This document shows, in pieces, positions 1 through 6,935 of a stretch of 64,000 bases of DNA. The notes below the pieces were generated by a model that saw only the letters and a list, made by a program, of their open reading frames with translations, ran no database searches and was not told the origin of the DNA. The stretch is taken from positions 124,001 to 188,000 of the forward strand of contig SZOZ01000011.1 of assembly GCA_030263455.1 (NCBI GenBank). The letters run 5' to 3'. The first letter of the stretch is position 1; every line of letters begins with the position of its first letter. Source of the stretch: Synechococcales cyanobacterium CNB (lineage in GTDB: Bacteria; Planctomycetota; Phycisphaerae; Phycisphaerales; UBA1924). Position numbers and translations under genes: made by a program.

Positions 1-463
1 TCGGGCGAGAGAGAGTGGGGAGTGTACTCGGAAGCGGCTGCTGTGCTTCTAACTTCGCCTTCAGCAGCAGCTCCCACATACGCAGAGCAGTAGCATTCTG
101 CTCCTTGTTGATCTTGACATCCGCGTTCGCATCAACGTGATTCCAGAGCACGACCGTCGCCGCGGCTACGACGGCCAGCACCAGCACTACGGCCACGATG
201 GGGATGGCCGCGAGTCCAGATATCCTGGCTGGATGCTGGTCGGCCCGAATCAGCCCTCGGCGCACCGCCTCGTCGTACTTCGCCAGGTGTACAGATACGC
301 GCTGCCTCAGACGTTCGCCGAACGTCTCAACCCATCTATCCATCGCCTGGAGCTGAGCGCGCCGTCCAGGGGCCAACCGTGTTCGGTCAATGCTCGGGAG
401 CTCAGTGACGATCTTGTTGTACAGCCTGGTGACGGTAGTGAGTCCCATCATCGACCGTACCAT
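1..463 (-). CDS. Membrane protein, 3' end beyond window
   Basis: The minus-strand frame opens at an ATG at 461-463 and stays open to base 1, so the gene runs off the left edge. At least 154 residues are visible: an amphipathic N-terminal part rich in Arg and Glu, one strong transmembrane segment at about residues 83-108, then a charged helical part. An in-frame ATG at 542-544 would add 27 residues; neither start has a good ribosome site. Codons such as AGA, ATA and TTA appear and the local G+C content looks clearly lower than in the genes from 780 onward, so this segment may have another origin. No family is recognised. The topology would suit a virion or envelope membrane protein, but nothing proves it. 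Confidence 0.6.
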   Translation of the reverse strand, partial: MVRSMMGLTTVTRLYNKIVTELPSIDRTRLAPGRRAQLQAMDRWVETFGERLRQRVSVHLAKYDEAVRRGLIRADQHPARISGLAAIPIVAVVLVLAVVAAATVVLWNHVDANADVKINKEQNATALRMWELLLKAKLEAQQPLPSTLPTLSRP

Positions 464-555
464 TTGATCGCGTAGCCCCGGGAAGAGACGCCACCACAAC
501 CCAAGGTCTACAGAGCCGGTATTGTGTGTGGGGTCAACGTACATAGGGAGAACCG

Positions 556-792
556 ATGCTGCTCACATTCAACTGGTTGGAACTCAGGCCAAAGACGCGG
601 GGGGAAGTCGTCCTGGACAAACTCGCAGACTCGGCGCCGGAACTCGTACTGGCATTCATCGGCCTCATCGCTGTACTCGCCGTCTGTGAGACGATCAACT
701 GGGTTTGCAAACGCGCGATGCGAACCAAGGGGACTTTTACTCCTCCCACCCCAACTGACGACTCACCGACTCCAGGTCGCCATCCACGTTGA
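556..792 (+). CDS. Small single-span membrane protein
   Basis: This 78-residue ORF is the only plus-strand candidate in the first 6.9 kb. It starts at ATG 556, with an AGGGAG ribosome site six bases upstream. After an acidic N-terminal part it has one hydrophobic segment at about residues 29-46 and then a basic, Pro/Thr-rich tail. It is divergent from the truncated membrane gene on its left. Its last 56 bases overlap the 3' end of the minus-strand gene at 737-1027, so the two run into each other. The ribosome site and membrane segment favour a real gene; the convergent overlap and short length argue for caution. No family is recognised. Confidence 0.45.
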   Translation: MLLTFNWLELRPKTRGEVVLDKLADSAPELVLAFIGLIAVLAVCETINWVCKRAMRTKGTFTPPTPTDDSPTPGRHPR

Positions 793-1027
793 TCGCGGTG
801 CCGCCCGCCAGGTGGAGCGTGACCGTGTCGCCGCGCGTGCTCTCGATGGCGAGCACGTGGCCGACCTTCACGCGCACGGCGCCGTGTGGCCCGCTGAAGT
901 AGGCCGAACGCTTCGACCTCTCCACGCTCTCGGCGACGCGCTCCAGGGCGTTGAAGGTCTTGGCCGCAGCCTCTTCGATCATCGAGTCTGGTGGCTGCGG
1001 AAGGGCACCGTTGAGTCCGTCCATCAT
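737..1027 (-). CDS. Hypothetical protein of the compact operon (96 aa)
   Basis: A 96-residue protein, last of the packed operon. The N-terminal half (to about residue 42) is predicted helical with many Ala/Glu. The C-terminal half looks like a small beta domain with alternating Val, Thr and charged residues. There is no signal peptide or membrane segment. It starts three bases after the stop of the 160-residue membrane protein gene. A second in-frame ATG follows immediately, so the start could be one codon shorter. Its 3' end overlaps the convergent small membrane gene on the plus strand. Family not recognised. Confidence 0.6.
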   Translation of the reverse strand: MMDGLNGALPQPPDSMIEEAAAKTFNALERVAESVERSKRSAYFSGPHGAVRVKVGHVLAIESTRGDTVTLHLAGGTAINVDGDLESVSRQLGWEE

Positions 1028-1030
1028 GGT

Positions 1031-1513
1031 TCACCTCATCAACGCGAGCAGTGCGAGTGCGCCGAAGCCTACGAGCATCAGCGTGTTGTCCTGGCGAGCC
1101 GGCTGCGCCGCCGGCTGCATCGGGGGCAGCATCGTCGCCACCTGGCCCGCGGCTACGGGGAGTTGGCCGGGGAGAAGGCTCCGGATCGCGGGGCCGACGA
1201 CGGGGATGGCACCGGCCGCCGCGCCCGCCGCCGCGACCGCCATCGGCCGCAGCGCGTTCTTGATGTTCTTGAAGAGGTTCGAGAACAGCCCTTCAAGCTG
1301 CTCATCGTCGCCGGCCAGGCCGTTGAGTCCGCGCATGCGCATGTAGCGGTACAGCGCCACGACGTTATCCGCGGGCATGGCCGCGAGGATGCGGCGCTGC
1401 TCGGCGTCGGGCAGGTTGACCAGGGCGGCCGGGCTGATCGGCGCAGCGCCGAGGCCGCGGACACCGCGGCCGCAGACGCGCCGAACACACTTGCAGCGCC
1501 CCAGGTCGGTCAT
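1031..1513 (-). CDS. Membrane protein with Ala/Gly-rich hydrophobic region (160 aa)
   Basis: The 160-residue product begins with a short Cys/Arg-rich stretch, then a soluble helical part. A long Ala/Gly-rich hydrophobic segment follows at about residues 90-115, then a Pro/Gln-rich linker, and finally a clear transmembrane helix (residues about 145-159) ending in Met-Arg. The start overlaps the stop of the upstream 82-residue gene by four bases (ATGA). Two hydrophobic regions in a small basic protein are common among membrane-associated phage structural proteins and holins, but no family match is evident, so function is unassigned. Confidence 0.6.
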   Translation of the reverse strand: MTDLGRCKCVRRVCGRGVRGLGAAPISPAALVNLPDAEQRRILAAMPADNVVALYRYMRMRGLNGLAGDDEQLEGLFSNLFKNIKNALRPMAVAAAGAAAGAIPVVGPAIRSLLPGQLPVAAGQVATMLPPMQPAAQPARQDNTLMLVGFGALALLALMR

Positions 1514-1758
1514 CGCGCCCGCTCCAGCAGAGCGGCCTCCAGCGCGGCGACGCGCTGGCGGAGCTTGAGCGCCTCGCCCTTCCAGTACCCCATTGAGCGG
1601 CGCATGTGCTGGTACTTCCGCACCATCTTCGCGGCCGGTGAGCCGGGCTGGAACGTGACGCCCTGGAGGCCGTTGGATCGGCCCAGGCCGTCGAGCTCGC
1701 CGCTCTCGTCCTCGCCGAGTCCGTTCAGGATGTCCGACGCCTCATCGCGCGTGAGCAT
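1510..1758 (-). CDS. Small coiled-coil protein (82 aa)
   Basis: An 82-residue protein starting at ATG 1756-1758, two bases after the stop of the 52-residue gene upstream. The first half is acidic and glycine-rich. The second half, from about residue 45, is a basic amphipathic helix with heptad-like Leu/Ala spacing, likely a coiled coil or oligomerisation helix. Longer readings in this frame run through upstream genes and are not credible. It lies in a tight operon with membrane proteins. No family is recognised. Confidence 0.55.
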   Translation of the reverse strand: MLTRDEASDILNGLGEDESGELDGLGRSNGLQGVTFQPGSPAAKMVRKYQHMRRSMGYWKGEALKLRQRVAALEAALLERAR

Positions 1759-1760
1759 GG

Positions 1761-1919
1761 TCAATCCTCCAGGCCGATCTTGCGGAGAATGCGGCCCAGC
1801 GCACGCTCCATCGTCTTCAGCCGTTCGTCGTGTCTGCCGAGCTGGACGGCGTTGGCGACCGCCGCGGCGACGCCCGCCGCTATGACGATGACGTTGACGC
1901 CGATGAGCAGGTCCTGCAT
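1761..1919 (-). CDS. Very small membrane protein (52 aa)
   Basis: A 52-codon gene below usual ORF cut-offs. It begins at ATG 1917-1919, whose A overlaps the last base of the upstream lipoprotein gene's TGA, and ends at TGA 1761-1763. Residues 4-25 form a hydrophobic Val/Ile/Ala helix; the rest is a charged amphipathic helix. The coupling at both ends, the clean N-in/C-out-type topology and the lack of a competing ORF support it. Small proteins like this in phage operons include holins or spanin-like partners of adjacent lipoproteins, but this is only suggestive. Confidence 0.55.
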   Translation of the reverse strand: MQDLLIGVNVIVIAAGVAAAVANAVQLGRHDERLKTMERALGRILRKIGLED

Positions 1920-2437
1920 CACGACTTCGCCTTGGTGCTCGCCTCATCCCAGGCCGCGTCCGCGGCGCGGTGGACGCGCGCTCGGGCGGTCCACCCCCCC
2001 ACTGCCAGGACGACCGCCGCCACGCCCTGGACGAGTTGCTCGACGCCGACGGAGAGTGCCGCCCCTGTCTGCGGACCACCCGCCGCGGTGCCGGCGACGG
2101 CGGCCACCACGCCCGCCGTCTTCGCCCACCGATCGACGGCATCCGCCGTGGTCCGCTGAATCTCGGCGACCTCACGGGCAGCGTCCGCGGCGGCCTGCGA
2201 AGCCTCAGCCGCCTTGGTCGCGGCGGACTCGATGCGCTGCGCGTCCTCAGGCGCGATCGCCGCCGCCGCCGCCCCGATGTTGTGGGTGGCGTCGCGGAGT
2301 GCATCCGCGGCGTCGGCGAGTCGATCGGCCCGCTCGGCGTACTTCTGGGCGGCCGTGTCGCCGCACCCCAGCATCAGGGTTGCGGCCAGAAGAGCGGCGA
2401 TCACGATGACGGAGCAACGCCCGAGTCCGGTGAGCAT
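1919..2437 (-). CDS. Lipoprotein with Ala-rich coiled coil (172 aa)
   Basis: A 172-residue protein with a lipoprotein signal peptide: a hydrophobic segment at residues 9-23 and the lipobox Leu-Met-Leu-Gly-Cys with Cys25 as the expected acylated residue. The mature part is a long Ala/Asp/Glu/Arg-rich helix (about 30-105), probably a coiled coil. A hydrophobic Gly/Ala/Val stretch (about 108-150) and a basic tail follow. Its first 37 bases overlap the end of the upstream 101-residue gene. Directly downstream is the 52-residue membrane protein. The pair could be an envelope-spanning or lysis-related complex; that is inference. Confidence 0.6.
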   Translation of the reverse strand: MLTGLGRCSVIVIAALLAATLMLGCGDTAAQKYAERADRLADAADALRDATHNIGAAAAAIAPEDAQRIESAATKAAEASQAAADAAREVAEIQRTTADAVDRWAKTAGVVAAVAGTAAGGPQTGAALSVGVEQLVQGVAAVVLAVGGWTARARVHRAADAAWDEASTKAKS

Positions 2438-2706
2438 GGCTCGACCTCCGCCGGGGGGCGTTGTTCAGGTTCAGGAAGCGTACCAGATTCGCCGGGCGTG
2501 TCAAGCCCCCCCCGCCGCGCCTCGAACCAGGCGACGAGCTCCTCCAGGTAGCCGAGCGCGTTCCGGCCGTTGCGCCGCTCACGGTCGGGGAGCGGCTCCG
2601 TCCAGAGCGTCTTCTGCGTTCGCCCGTCCAGGCGTGCCCTGTCCACCAGGGCGATGACGACGCTGAGGCCGGCGACGCGCTCGGGCGTGAGTTTGGGTCG
2701 CTTCAC
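2401..2706 (-). CDS. Hypothetical protein (101 aa)
   Basis: A 101-residue protein. The first 65 residues look like a compact helical domain with basic residues and two Trp; the last 35 are a disordered Pro/Glu/Ser tail. It starts with ATGA overlap on the stop of the 257-residue gene upstream (stop 2703), and its own 3' end overlaps the lipoprotein gene start by 37 bases. A run of eight C on the plus strand (2506-2513) falls in a Gly codon pair here and could be prone to slippage. Function unknown. Confidence 0.55.
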   Translation of the reverse strand: MKRPKLTPERVAGLSVVIALVDRARLDGRTQKTLWTEPLPDRERRNGRNALGYLEELVAWFEARRGGLDTPGESGTLPEPEQRPPAEVEPCSPDSGVAPSS

Positions 2707-3476
2707 CTGATGCCCTCCGCCTTCAGGGCGGCGCAGATGCGCCGCCAGCCCTCCGCCTCCGCTTTGGCCTGCTGTTCAGTCTCGGCCTCGACGTAGGCGA
2801 TCATGGTGACCACATCCAACGCGCGCAGCTCTCGGGCGATCGCCGCCGCCTGCCTCTCCGTCACAGGCTCCGCCTGCCGCTTGCGCAGCACGGACCAGAG
2901 CTGAAGCGCCCAGGGGCGCTCAACCACGCGCATCGACTCCGTGATGACGTTGCTGATGACCTCGGCCGGATCGTGGCTCGCATCGCGGCAGTAGACCGCG
3001 GACGTGACCAGGTCTAAGTGTTCGAAGAGCGGCTTGAGGCCGTCATTCACAGACCAGTACTTTGTGAGGCGCGGTGCCCTGAGGATGTTGTAGACTGCGA
3101 CGTTGACCGATTCTGCCAGCACTGATCTGAGCGACGTGACCATCGCACCGACGCACGCCGCCCACTCGACGCTCGGGCAGCCCGTGACGTACTGCAGTGA
3201 GGTGACGGCCTCGCCGCCCTTGTCCGGCTCGTAGTTGATCTGGATGACGTGACCGGGTTGCGCCGCCTGAATCACCCCAGCGCGTGAGCGGACGAACTCC
3301 ATGAGCACAGGGATGTTCGGGAACGCCGCGTCGAACTCCGGCCGGCCGCGGGACGGAATGATCAGGTGGTGCACAGGAGGGCCGATGCTGAACCCTGACG
3401 ACACCAGGGGCCGTATGGCCACTCCGAACAGGCCTTCGCTGCCTGCGCGTTGCGGGAGTACGCGGAGCTTCGTCAT
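2703..3476 (-). CDS. Hypothetical protein (257 aa)
   Basis: A 257-residue soluble protein starting at ATG 3474-3476, which overlaps the TGA of the upstream 60-codon gene (ATGA). Its ribosome site is a run of nine G immediately upstream. The N-terminal half has alternating beta-like hydrophobic segments. The C-terminal third (from about residue 185) is strongly helical with Ala/Glu/Arg and resembles a coiled coil. There is no signal peptide, membrane helix or catalytic signature that I can name. It is the second-longest product of the operon and could be a structural or DNA-handling protein. The longer frame reading to 4061 crosses two other genes and is rejected. Confidence 0.6.
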   Translation of the reverse strand: MTKLRVLPQRAGSEGLFGVAIRPLVSSGFSIGPPVHHLIIPSRGRPEFDAAFPNIPVLMEFVRSRAGVIQAAQPGHVIQINYEPDKGGEAVTSLQYVTGCPSVEWAACVGAMVTSLRSVLAESVNVAVYNILRAPRLTKYWSVNDGLKPLFEHLDLVTSAVYCRDASHDPAEVISNVITESMRVVERPWALQLWSVLRKRQAEPVTERQAAAIARELRALDVVTMIAYVEAETEQQAKAEAEGWRRICAALKAEGIR

Positions 3477-3655
3477 TGCCCCCCCCCTTTCGTCGGAACG
3501 GTGAGCGCTGAAGCGGCCTGCGCGGCGGCGCCGACGGCCACAACGCGCGTCACGACTCGCTGACGCTGGCGTTCGTAGACGACGATGAGCGTCCAGGACC
3601 GTCCCTCTTCGTCGGTCCAGATGCGGCGGGTGAGCCGGCGTACCTTCGTCTTCAT
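3473..3655 (-). CDS. Small basic protein (60 aa)
   Basis: A 60-codon gene beginning at ATG 3653-3655, overlapping the stop of the 84-residue gene (ATGA), and ending at TGA 3473-3475, overlapping the next start. The product starts with a highly basic stretch, then a beta-like hydrophobic segment, then an Ala-rich part. It ends in a Gly run encoded by nine consecutive G (plus-strand C at 3479-3487). The double coupling is strong evidence that it is translated. No family is recognised. Confidence 0.5.
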   Translation of the reverse strand: MKTKVRRLTRRIWTDEEGRSWTLIVVYERQRQRVVTRVVAVGAAAQAASALTVPTKGGGQ

Positions 3656-3906
3656 GCGGCAACCTCCGTGTTGCAGAAGACCGCCGCGGACAGGTTCCCG
3701 TACTGCGCGGCGTGCTCCAGGTGGGAGGGGTCGATGACTCTCTTCGCCGACGCCGCGGCCGCGAACATCGAAATCCCGCTGAGCGTCGCGCCGACGCTTC
3801 GCGCGATGCGCACCGCGTGAGGCTTGCTGCCGGCCTTGACGTAGTAGACCCCGCAGCGCTTCTTGGTGTTCCTGTCGGAGACGGTGCAGTAGTACCACTT
3901 TGCCAT
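3652..3906 (-). CDS. Small protein with basic N-terminal beta hairpin (84 aa)
   Basis: An 84-residue protein whose N-terminal 30 residues have an aromatic/basic pattern (Trp-Tyr-Tyr-Cys, paired Lys, Tyr-Tyr-Val) suggesting a small beta domain with two Cys. An Ala-rich helical segment follows. It is translationally coupled to the following 60-codon gene by an ATGA overlap, and lies 21 bases after the transglutaminase-like gene. Such small basic proteins in phage operons often bind nucleic acid, but no match is evident. Confidence 0.55.
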   Translation of the reverse strand: MAKWYYCTVSDRNTKKRCGVYYVKAGSKPHAVRIARSVGATLSGISMFAAAASAKRVIDPSHLEHAAQYGNLSAAVFCNTEVAA

Positions 3907-3927
3907 CGGGGGGCTTCCTCTCTGCCG

Positions 3928-4521
3928 CTACTGGCGGACGTGAAGGGTGTACGTGCGCTTCCGCGCCGCCGGGAGCTCCTCTCCAGGCAGCGCGGTTTCC
4001 TGCGGATCGAACGCGACGTGACGGCCCGTGTGGGTCCACGCGCCGAAGTAGATGTGCTCATAGGGGCCCTTCGGGTCGCGGCCGATCACGGTGAGCGTCG
4101 GCGTGTACCCGGCGTTGCGCACCATCGACGCGCCGAGCGCCGCCAGGTCGTCACAGTCGCCCTCTGCCGAGCCGTTGGCGATGATCGTCGCCGCGAAGGT
4201 GTCGGGCATGGTCGGGAGCTCGACGCCGACCGGGTCGCGCTTGAACCGCACGCGCCGCTTGAGGACCAGGTGCACCCCGTAAAGGGTGTGCGGGATGCCC
4301 GCCTGGTATGCGGCGCGGTGCACCGGCGCCGTCAGCCCGAGGGCCGACGCCTCCCAAAGCAGCCGCTTGACGTAGGCCATCCGATCGGAGCGCTTCACCA
4401 TCGCGCGGATGGCCTGCACGGTGGCCTCGACTCGCTCGTCTGCATCGGACGGCAGGGGCACGGAGAGTGTGGCGTTGAACGGGTACGGCCGGCCGGACTC
4501 GGTGATGCGAGCGTTCAGCAT
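3928..4521 (-). CDS. Transglutaminase-like (papain-fold) protein
   Basis: A 197-residue protein. The C-terminal half has the arrangement of the transglutaminase-like cysteine-protease superfamily. Cys123 lies in a Gly-Asp-Cys-Asp-Asp context at the start of an Ala-rich helix, followed by His156 in Tyr-Glu-His and Asp172 in Phe-Asp-Pro. That order and spacing match the Cys-His-Asp triad of microbial transglutaminase-like proteins. The N-terminal 115 residues resemble no named domain. Members of this superfamily occur in phage genomes as peptidases or amidases and in bacteria as peptidoglycan or protein-processing enzymes. The start at 4521 is coupled to the preceding gene by an 7-base overlap. 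The triad is seen; the substrate is unknown. Confidence 0.65.
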   Translation of the reverse strand: MLNARITESGRPYPFNATLSVPLPSDADERVEATVQAIRAMVKRSDRMAYVKRLLWEASALGLTAPVHRAAYQAGIPHTLYGVHLVLKRRVRFKRDPVGVELPTMPDTFAATIIANGSAEGDCDDLAALGASMVRNAGYTPTLTVIGRDPKGPYEHIYFGAWTHTGRHVAFDPQETALPGEELPAARKRTYTLHVRQ

Positions 4522-4763
4522 TGCGCGGACTCCTGCTTGAAGCGGCGAGCCTCGCCCGGCGTCGCCAGGCGGACTACCTCGACGTGCCTGGGCAGAACGT
4601 TCGGCGAGGTTGGATGACGGGGACGACGCTTCGAGTGAGAGAGCCACCAGATGTAGGGCCGTCCTCGGTTCGAGACTGAATGCACCTGGCCGAACCACAG
4701 GGTTCCGCGCTCGACGTTGCGCAGCATGACGATGTCGCCGGTCTTCGGTGTGAGTCCGATCAA
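4515..4763 (-). CDS. Small SH3-like basic protein, TTG start (82 aa)
   Basis: An 82-residue protein that appears to start at TTG 4761-4763. The TTG overlaps the TGA stop of the upstream gene (TTGA), with GGAGG six bases before it. The longer ATG reading to 4844 lies inside the upstream gene and has shadow-like composition. The product opens with a Gly-Asp-Ile-Val motif followed by alternating hydrophobic/aromatic strands, typical of small SH3-like or KOW-like beta barrels, and ends in a basic helical tail. Function not assigned; the start choice rests on the ribosome site and coupling. Confidence 0.5.
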   Translation of the reverse strand: MIGLTPKTGDIVMLRNVERGTLWFGQVHSVSNRGRPYIWWLSHSKRRPRHPTSPNVLPRHVEVVRLATPGEARRFKQESAQC

Positions 4764-5035
4764 TGTGCACCTCCGTTGCCGCCGATCTGGCCGTTGTGCT
4801 CGGGCTTGATGAGGACGGGGCCGCGGGGCTGGGGCTGTCCGCACAGCGCCGCGTAGACCGACTCCGGGCCGGCAGACATGACGATGCCCCCCCCTTGCCG
4901 AAGAAAGAGCAGCGTCGTACCCATGTTCGGACCCGGTCCGATGAGCGAGACTTCCGACGGGTCGATGCGGTAGAGGCCGGCCTGGGTGTGGACGGTGACG
5001 AGTCGGTCGGAGAGGGCTTCACTGGCCTTGTTCAT
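4760..5035 (-). CDS. Hypothetical protein (91 aa)
   Basis: A 91-residue protein whose start at 5035 lies 16 bases inside the end of the 367-residue gene. The first 60 residues show alternating Val/Leu strands around Gly turns, suggesting a small beta domain. The tail is Pro/Gly-rich. A G8 tract (plus-strand C at 4887-4894) encodes part of a Gly run in the middle of the protein. Its stop is fused to the next gene's TTG start. No family is recognised. Confidence 0.5.
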   Translation of the reverse strand: MNKASEALSDRLVTVHTQAGLYRIDPSEVSLIGPGPNMGTTLLFLRQGGGIVMSAGPESVYAALCGQPQPRGPVLIKPEHNGQIGGNGGAH

Positions 5036-6122
5036 TGGGCGTCTCCTGATCGGCGTACAGGGCGCACACGGCCTCGCACACCGACGTGAGGTACGGGGTG
5101 GGGTCTATCTCCGTCGAGCGCAGGAACGCCTCCAGGTCGCTCGCGGAGCACGGGAGTTCCGGCGCCGACTCATCGCGCTCGAGCAGGTCGGCCACGGCGG
5201 GCGCGATCGACTCCGGCGACAAGCCCTGCGAGGAGCCGAAGCCGATGGCCAGCGCGTAAGGGTTGAGCGTCAGCGCGTCGAGTGGCGTCGCCGGTGGGGG
5301 CGGCGCGGGCGGACGCTCGGGAACGGCCGCCGGCTGCGCGGTCGCGGTGGGCGCCGGCGGGATCGCGCGAGGGATCGGCGCCGGCGCGCGAGGCGGGGGG
5401 AGGGGCTGGGACGATCGCGTCGCTCTCAGCATGGCCATGAGCTCCGCGATGACGGGCGTCCACTCGCCCCCCCCACTCCCGCCCTCGGCGCCACCACCAG
5501 GCGACAGGGCTTGCAGGTCGCGCATGGCCGCGACCAGGTCCGATATCTGGCCGCGCTGGCTGGCCAGTTCGATGATGTCCCGCGTGCGCAGCCCTTCACC
5601 GCGCAGCGCCTTGATGAGCTCCGCGACCGCCGGCATCGCGCCGAGCAGCGCCGACCAGGGCGGGGCTGAGGAACGCGACTCGGTCGGCGCCCGCGAGGCG
5701 AGCGCTTCGATCATGCCTCGCAGCTCGCGGACCTCCGCGGCCAGGTCGCTTCCCGACGGTCCGGGCGACTCGGGCTTGTAGAGCTCGACCGCCGCGGGGT
5801 CGATCGAAAGCGCCGCGGTTGTCACGATCACGCCGAGCCGATCGCGCAGCTGGAGCAGGAAGCGTCCGGCTCCAGCCGCTTTGACCAGGCGAGCCTCATC
5901 GAAGAGCGCGACTGGGCCGCTCCACACGCTTGCGGGGCGAGCCTCCCCCTCCGCTTGGCGCATGACCACCAGGCGGTAACTGTCGGCCTCTCCGCCGGCG
6001 AGCTCGATGGCGCGCGCAACGCGGTCGATGCCGTCAAACTCGGCGAGCTCGGCGCGCAGGTGCTCGTATCGGCTTCGCCGCGGTGCCGCTGTGGCGGTGG
6101 TCTGGTCGGTCTCCGGTGGCAT
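5019..6122 (-). CDS. Proline-rich multidomain protein (367 aa)
   Basis: This is the longest product of the operon. Residues about 15-115 form a mixed alpha/beta domain. A helical region follows at 125-235 with Leu/Ala heptads, interrupted by a Gly/Ser linker at about 210-220 that contains a C8/G8 tract. Residues 240-290 are almost entirely Pro and Ala. The C-terminal 70 residues are again helical and acidic, with two Cys. It has no signal peptide or membrane segment. The layout of a folded N-terminal domain, coiled region, Pro/Ala linker and acidic C-terminal domain suggests a scaffolding or adaptor protein. It lies six bases after the first gene of the operon. Confidence 0.55.
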   Translation of the reverse strand: MPPETDQTTATAAPRRSRYEHLRAELAEFDGIDRVARAIELAGGEADSYRLVVMRQAEGEARPASVWSGPVALFDEARLVKAAGAGRFLLQLRDRLGVIVTTAALSIDPAAVELYKPESPGPSGSDLAAEVRELRGMIEALASRAPTESRSSAPPWSALLGAMPAVAELIKALRGEGLRTRDIIELASQRGQISDLVAAMRDLQALSPGGGAEGGSGGGEWTPVIAELMAMLRATRSSQPLPPPRAPAPIPRAIPPAPTATAQPAAVPERPPAPPPPATPLDALTLNPYALAIGFGSSQGLSPESIAPAVADLLERDESAPELPCSASDLEAFLRSTEIDPTPYLTSVCEAVCALYADQETPNEQGQ

Positions 6123-6128
6123 GGTCGG

Positions 6129-6842
6129 TCACTCCTCGGAAGGGACGTACCGCGGCAGGCCGCTCCGACGTGCGCGGAGCACTTGAACCACGGCGGGCAC
6201 CCACGAACGCATGAGGCAGATTTCGCGGACGGTCTGGCCGTGCACCTCTACGAGGTCACGCACTCGCGCGTGGAGCTGATCTCTGCGCTCCTGCGTGCTC
6301 TCACGCCCGATGACCTCCTGGAGGAGCTCGTGCACCTCGGCGTCGCTCATGTTGTCGATGGCGTCGATCGTCTCTTCGCGGTCGCGGTCGTACTGCATGA
6401 CCCACCTCCTGGCGTCGGTCTCGGAATCGAAGTTGTCTCGGACGGCCTTGAACAATCGCGCTCGCCGCTCCTCACCGTGCCAGTCGTGACGCAAGCATCC
6501 GAACAGGCGCTGCGCGGTGATGGCGCGACCGCTGGCGCGTTTGCGCTCGTACTGGACCGCCTCGCGGACGAATCGCGGCGAACGATGAGCGAGGATCGTG
6601 TCGGCCTGGTTCAGCGTGATGCCGTGTTCGAGGAGCAGGCTCAGTGCCTTCTCCCGCGCAGCACCGCGCTTCGCGGCGGCGGGGTCGGCGGCGGCGGCTT
6701 CGCGCGCGCCTCCGTCCCTCCCTCCGCCTCCCTCCGCCTCCCTGTCTTTCTGCCTTTGGTATTCTCGGGGGGACTGGGGGGGGACAGCAACCCCCCGATT
6801 TTGGCGAACCTCTACGCCGTTAGTGGTGTGAGGATACGCCAT
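6129..6842 (-). CDS. Putative replication-initiator-like/DNA-binding protein
   Basis: This 237-residue product of the first operon gene has a disordered, charged N-terminal 60 residues. At about 65-125 comes a helical segment reading 'leu-leu-leu-glu-his-gly-ile', ending in a Leu-Arg-His-Asp-Trp motif. The pattern of a short helix, an Ala-Arg recognition-type segment and 'R-x-D-W' resembles the C-terminal part of many plasmid and phage replication initiators, where a 'xx-I-R-E-D-W' ending is common. The last 100 residues are helical and highly charged. The similarity is by eye only. The in-frame ATG at 6980 would overlap hutH and is not preferred; no good ribosome site is seen at 6842. A G8 tract (6776-6783) falls in its N-terminal coding part. 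Confidence 0.5.
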   Translation of the reverse strand: MAYPHTTNGVEVRQNRGVAVPPQSPREYQRQKDREAEGGGGRDGGAREAAAADPAAAKRGAAREKALSLLLEHGITLNQADTILAHRSPRFVREAVQYERKRASGRAITAQRLFGCLRHDWHGEERRARLFKAVRDNFDSETDARRWVMQYDRDREETIDAIDNMSDAEVHELLQEVIGRESTQERRDQLHARVRDLVEVHGQTVREICLMRSWVPAVVQVLRARRSGLPRYVPSEE

Positions 6843-6935
6843 TTTTGACGTAACCGCTATTCTCGGACTGGGCAGGGGGGTGACGCAGTTTCGGCGTTGC
6901 CAGGCGGTAATCGACGGGCGAGACTTGGGCAACAG

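Larger units (their letters stand above)
737..6842 (-). mobile_element. Compact operon, putative integrated virus/plasmid-like module
   Basis: About fourteen minus-strand genes of 52-367 codons are packed with almost no spacing, many through ATGA or TTGA start/stop overlaps. Products include a possible replication-initiator-like protein (first gene), a proline-rich protein, a transglutaminase-like protein, a lipoprotein and at least three single-span membrane proteins. None has a housekeeping match I recognise. Gene size, packing, membrane-protein content and absence of metabolic genes resemble virus or plasmid modules. No integrase, capsid, portal, packaging ATPase or flanking repeat is visible, and the left end is not in the window. 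The label is an inference from architecture. Confidence 0.4.
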
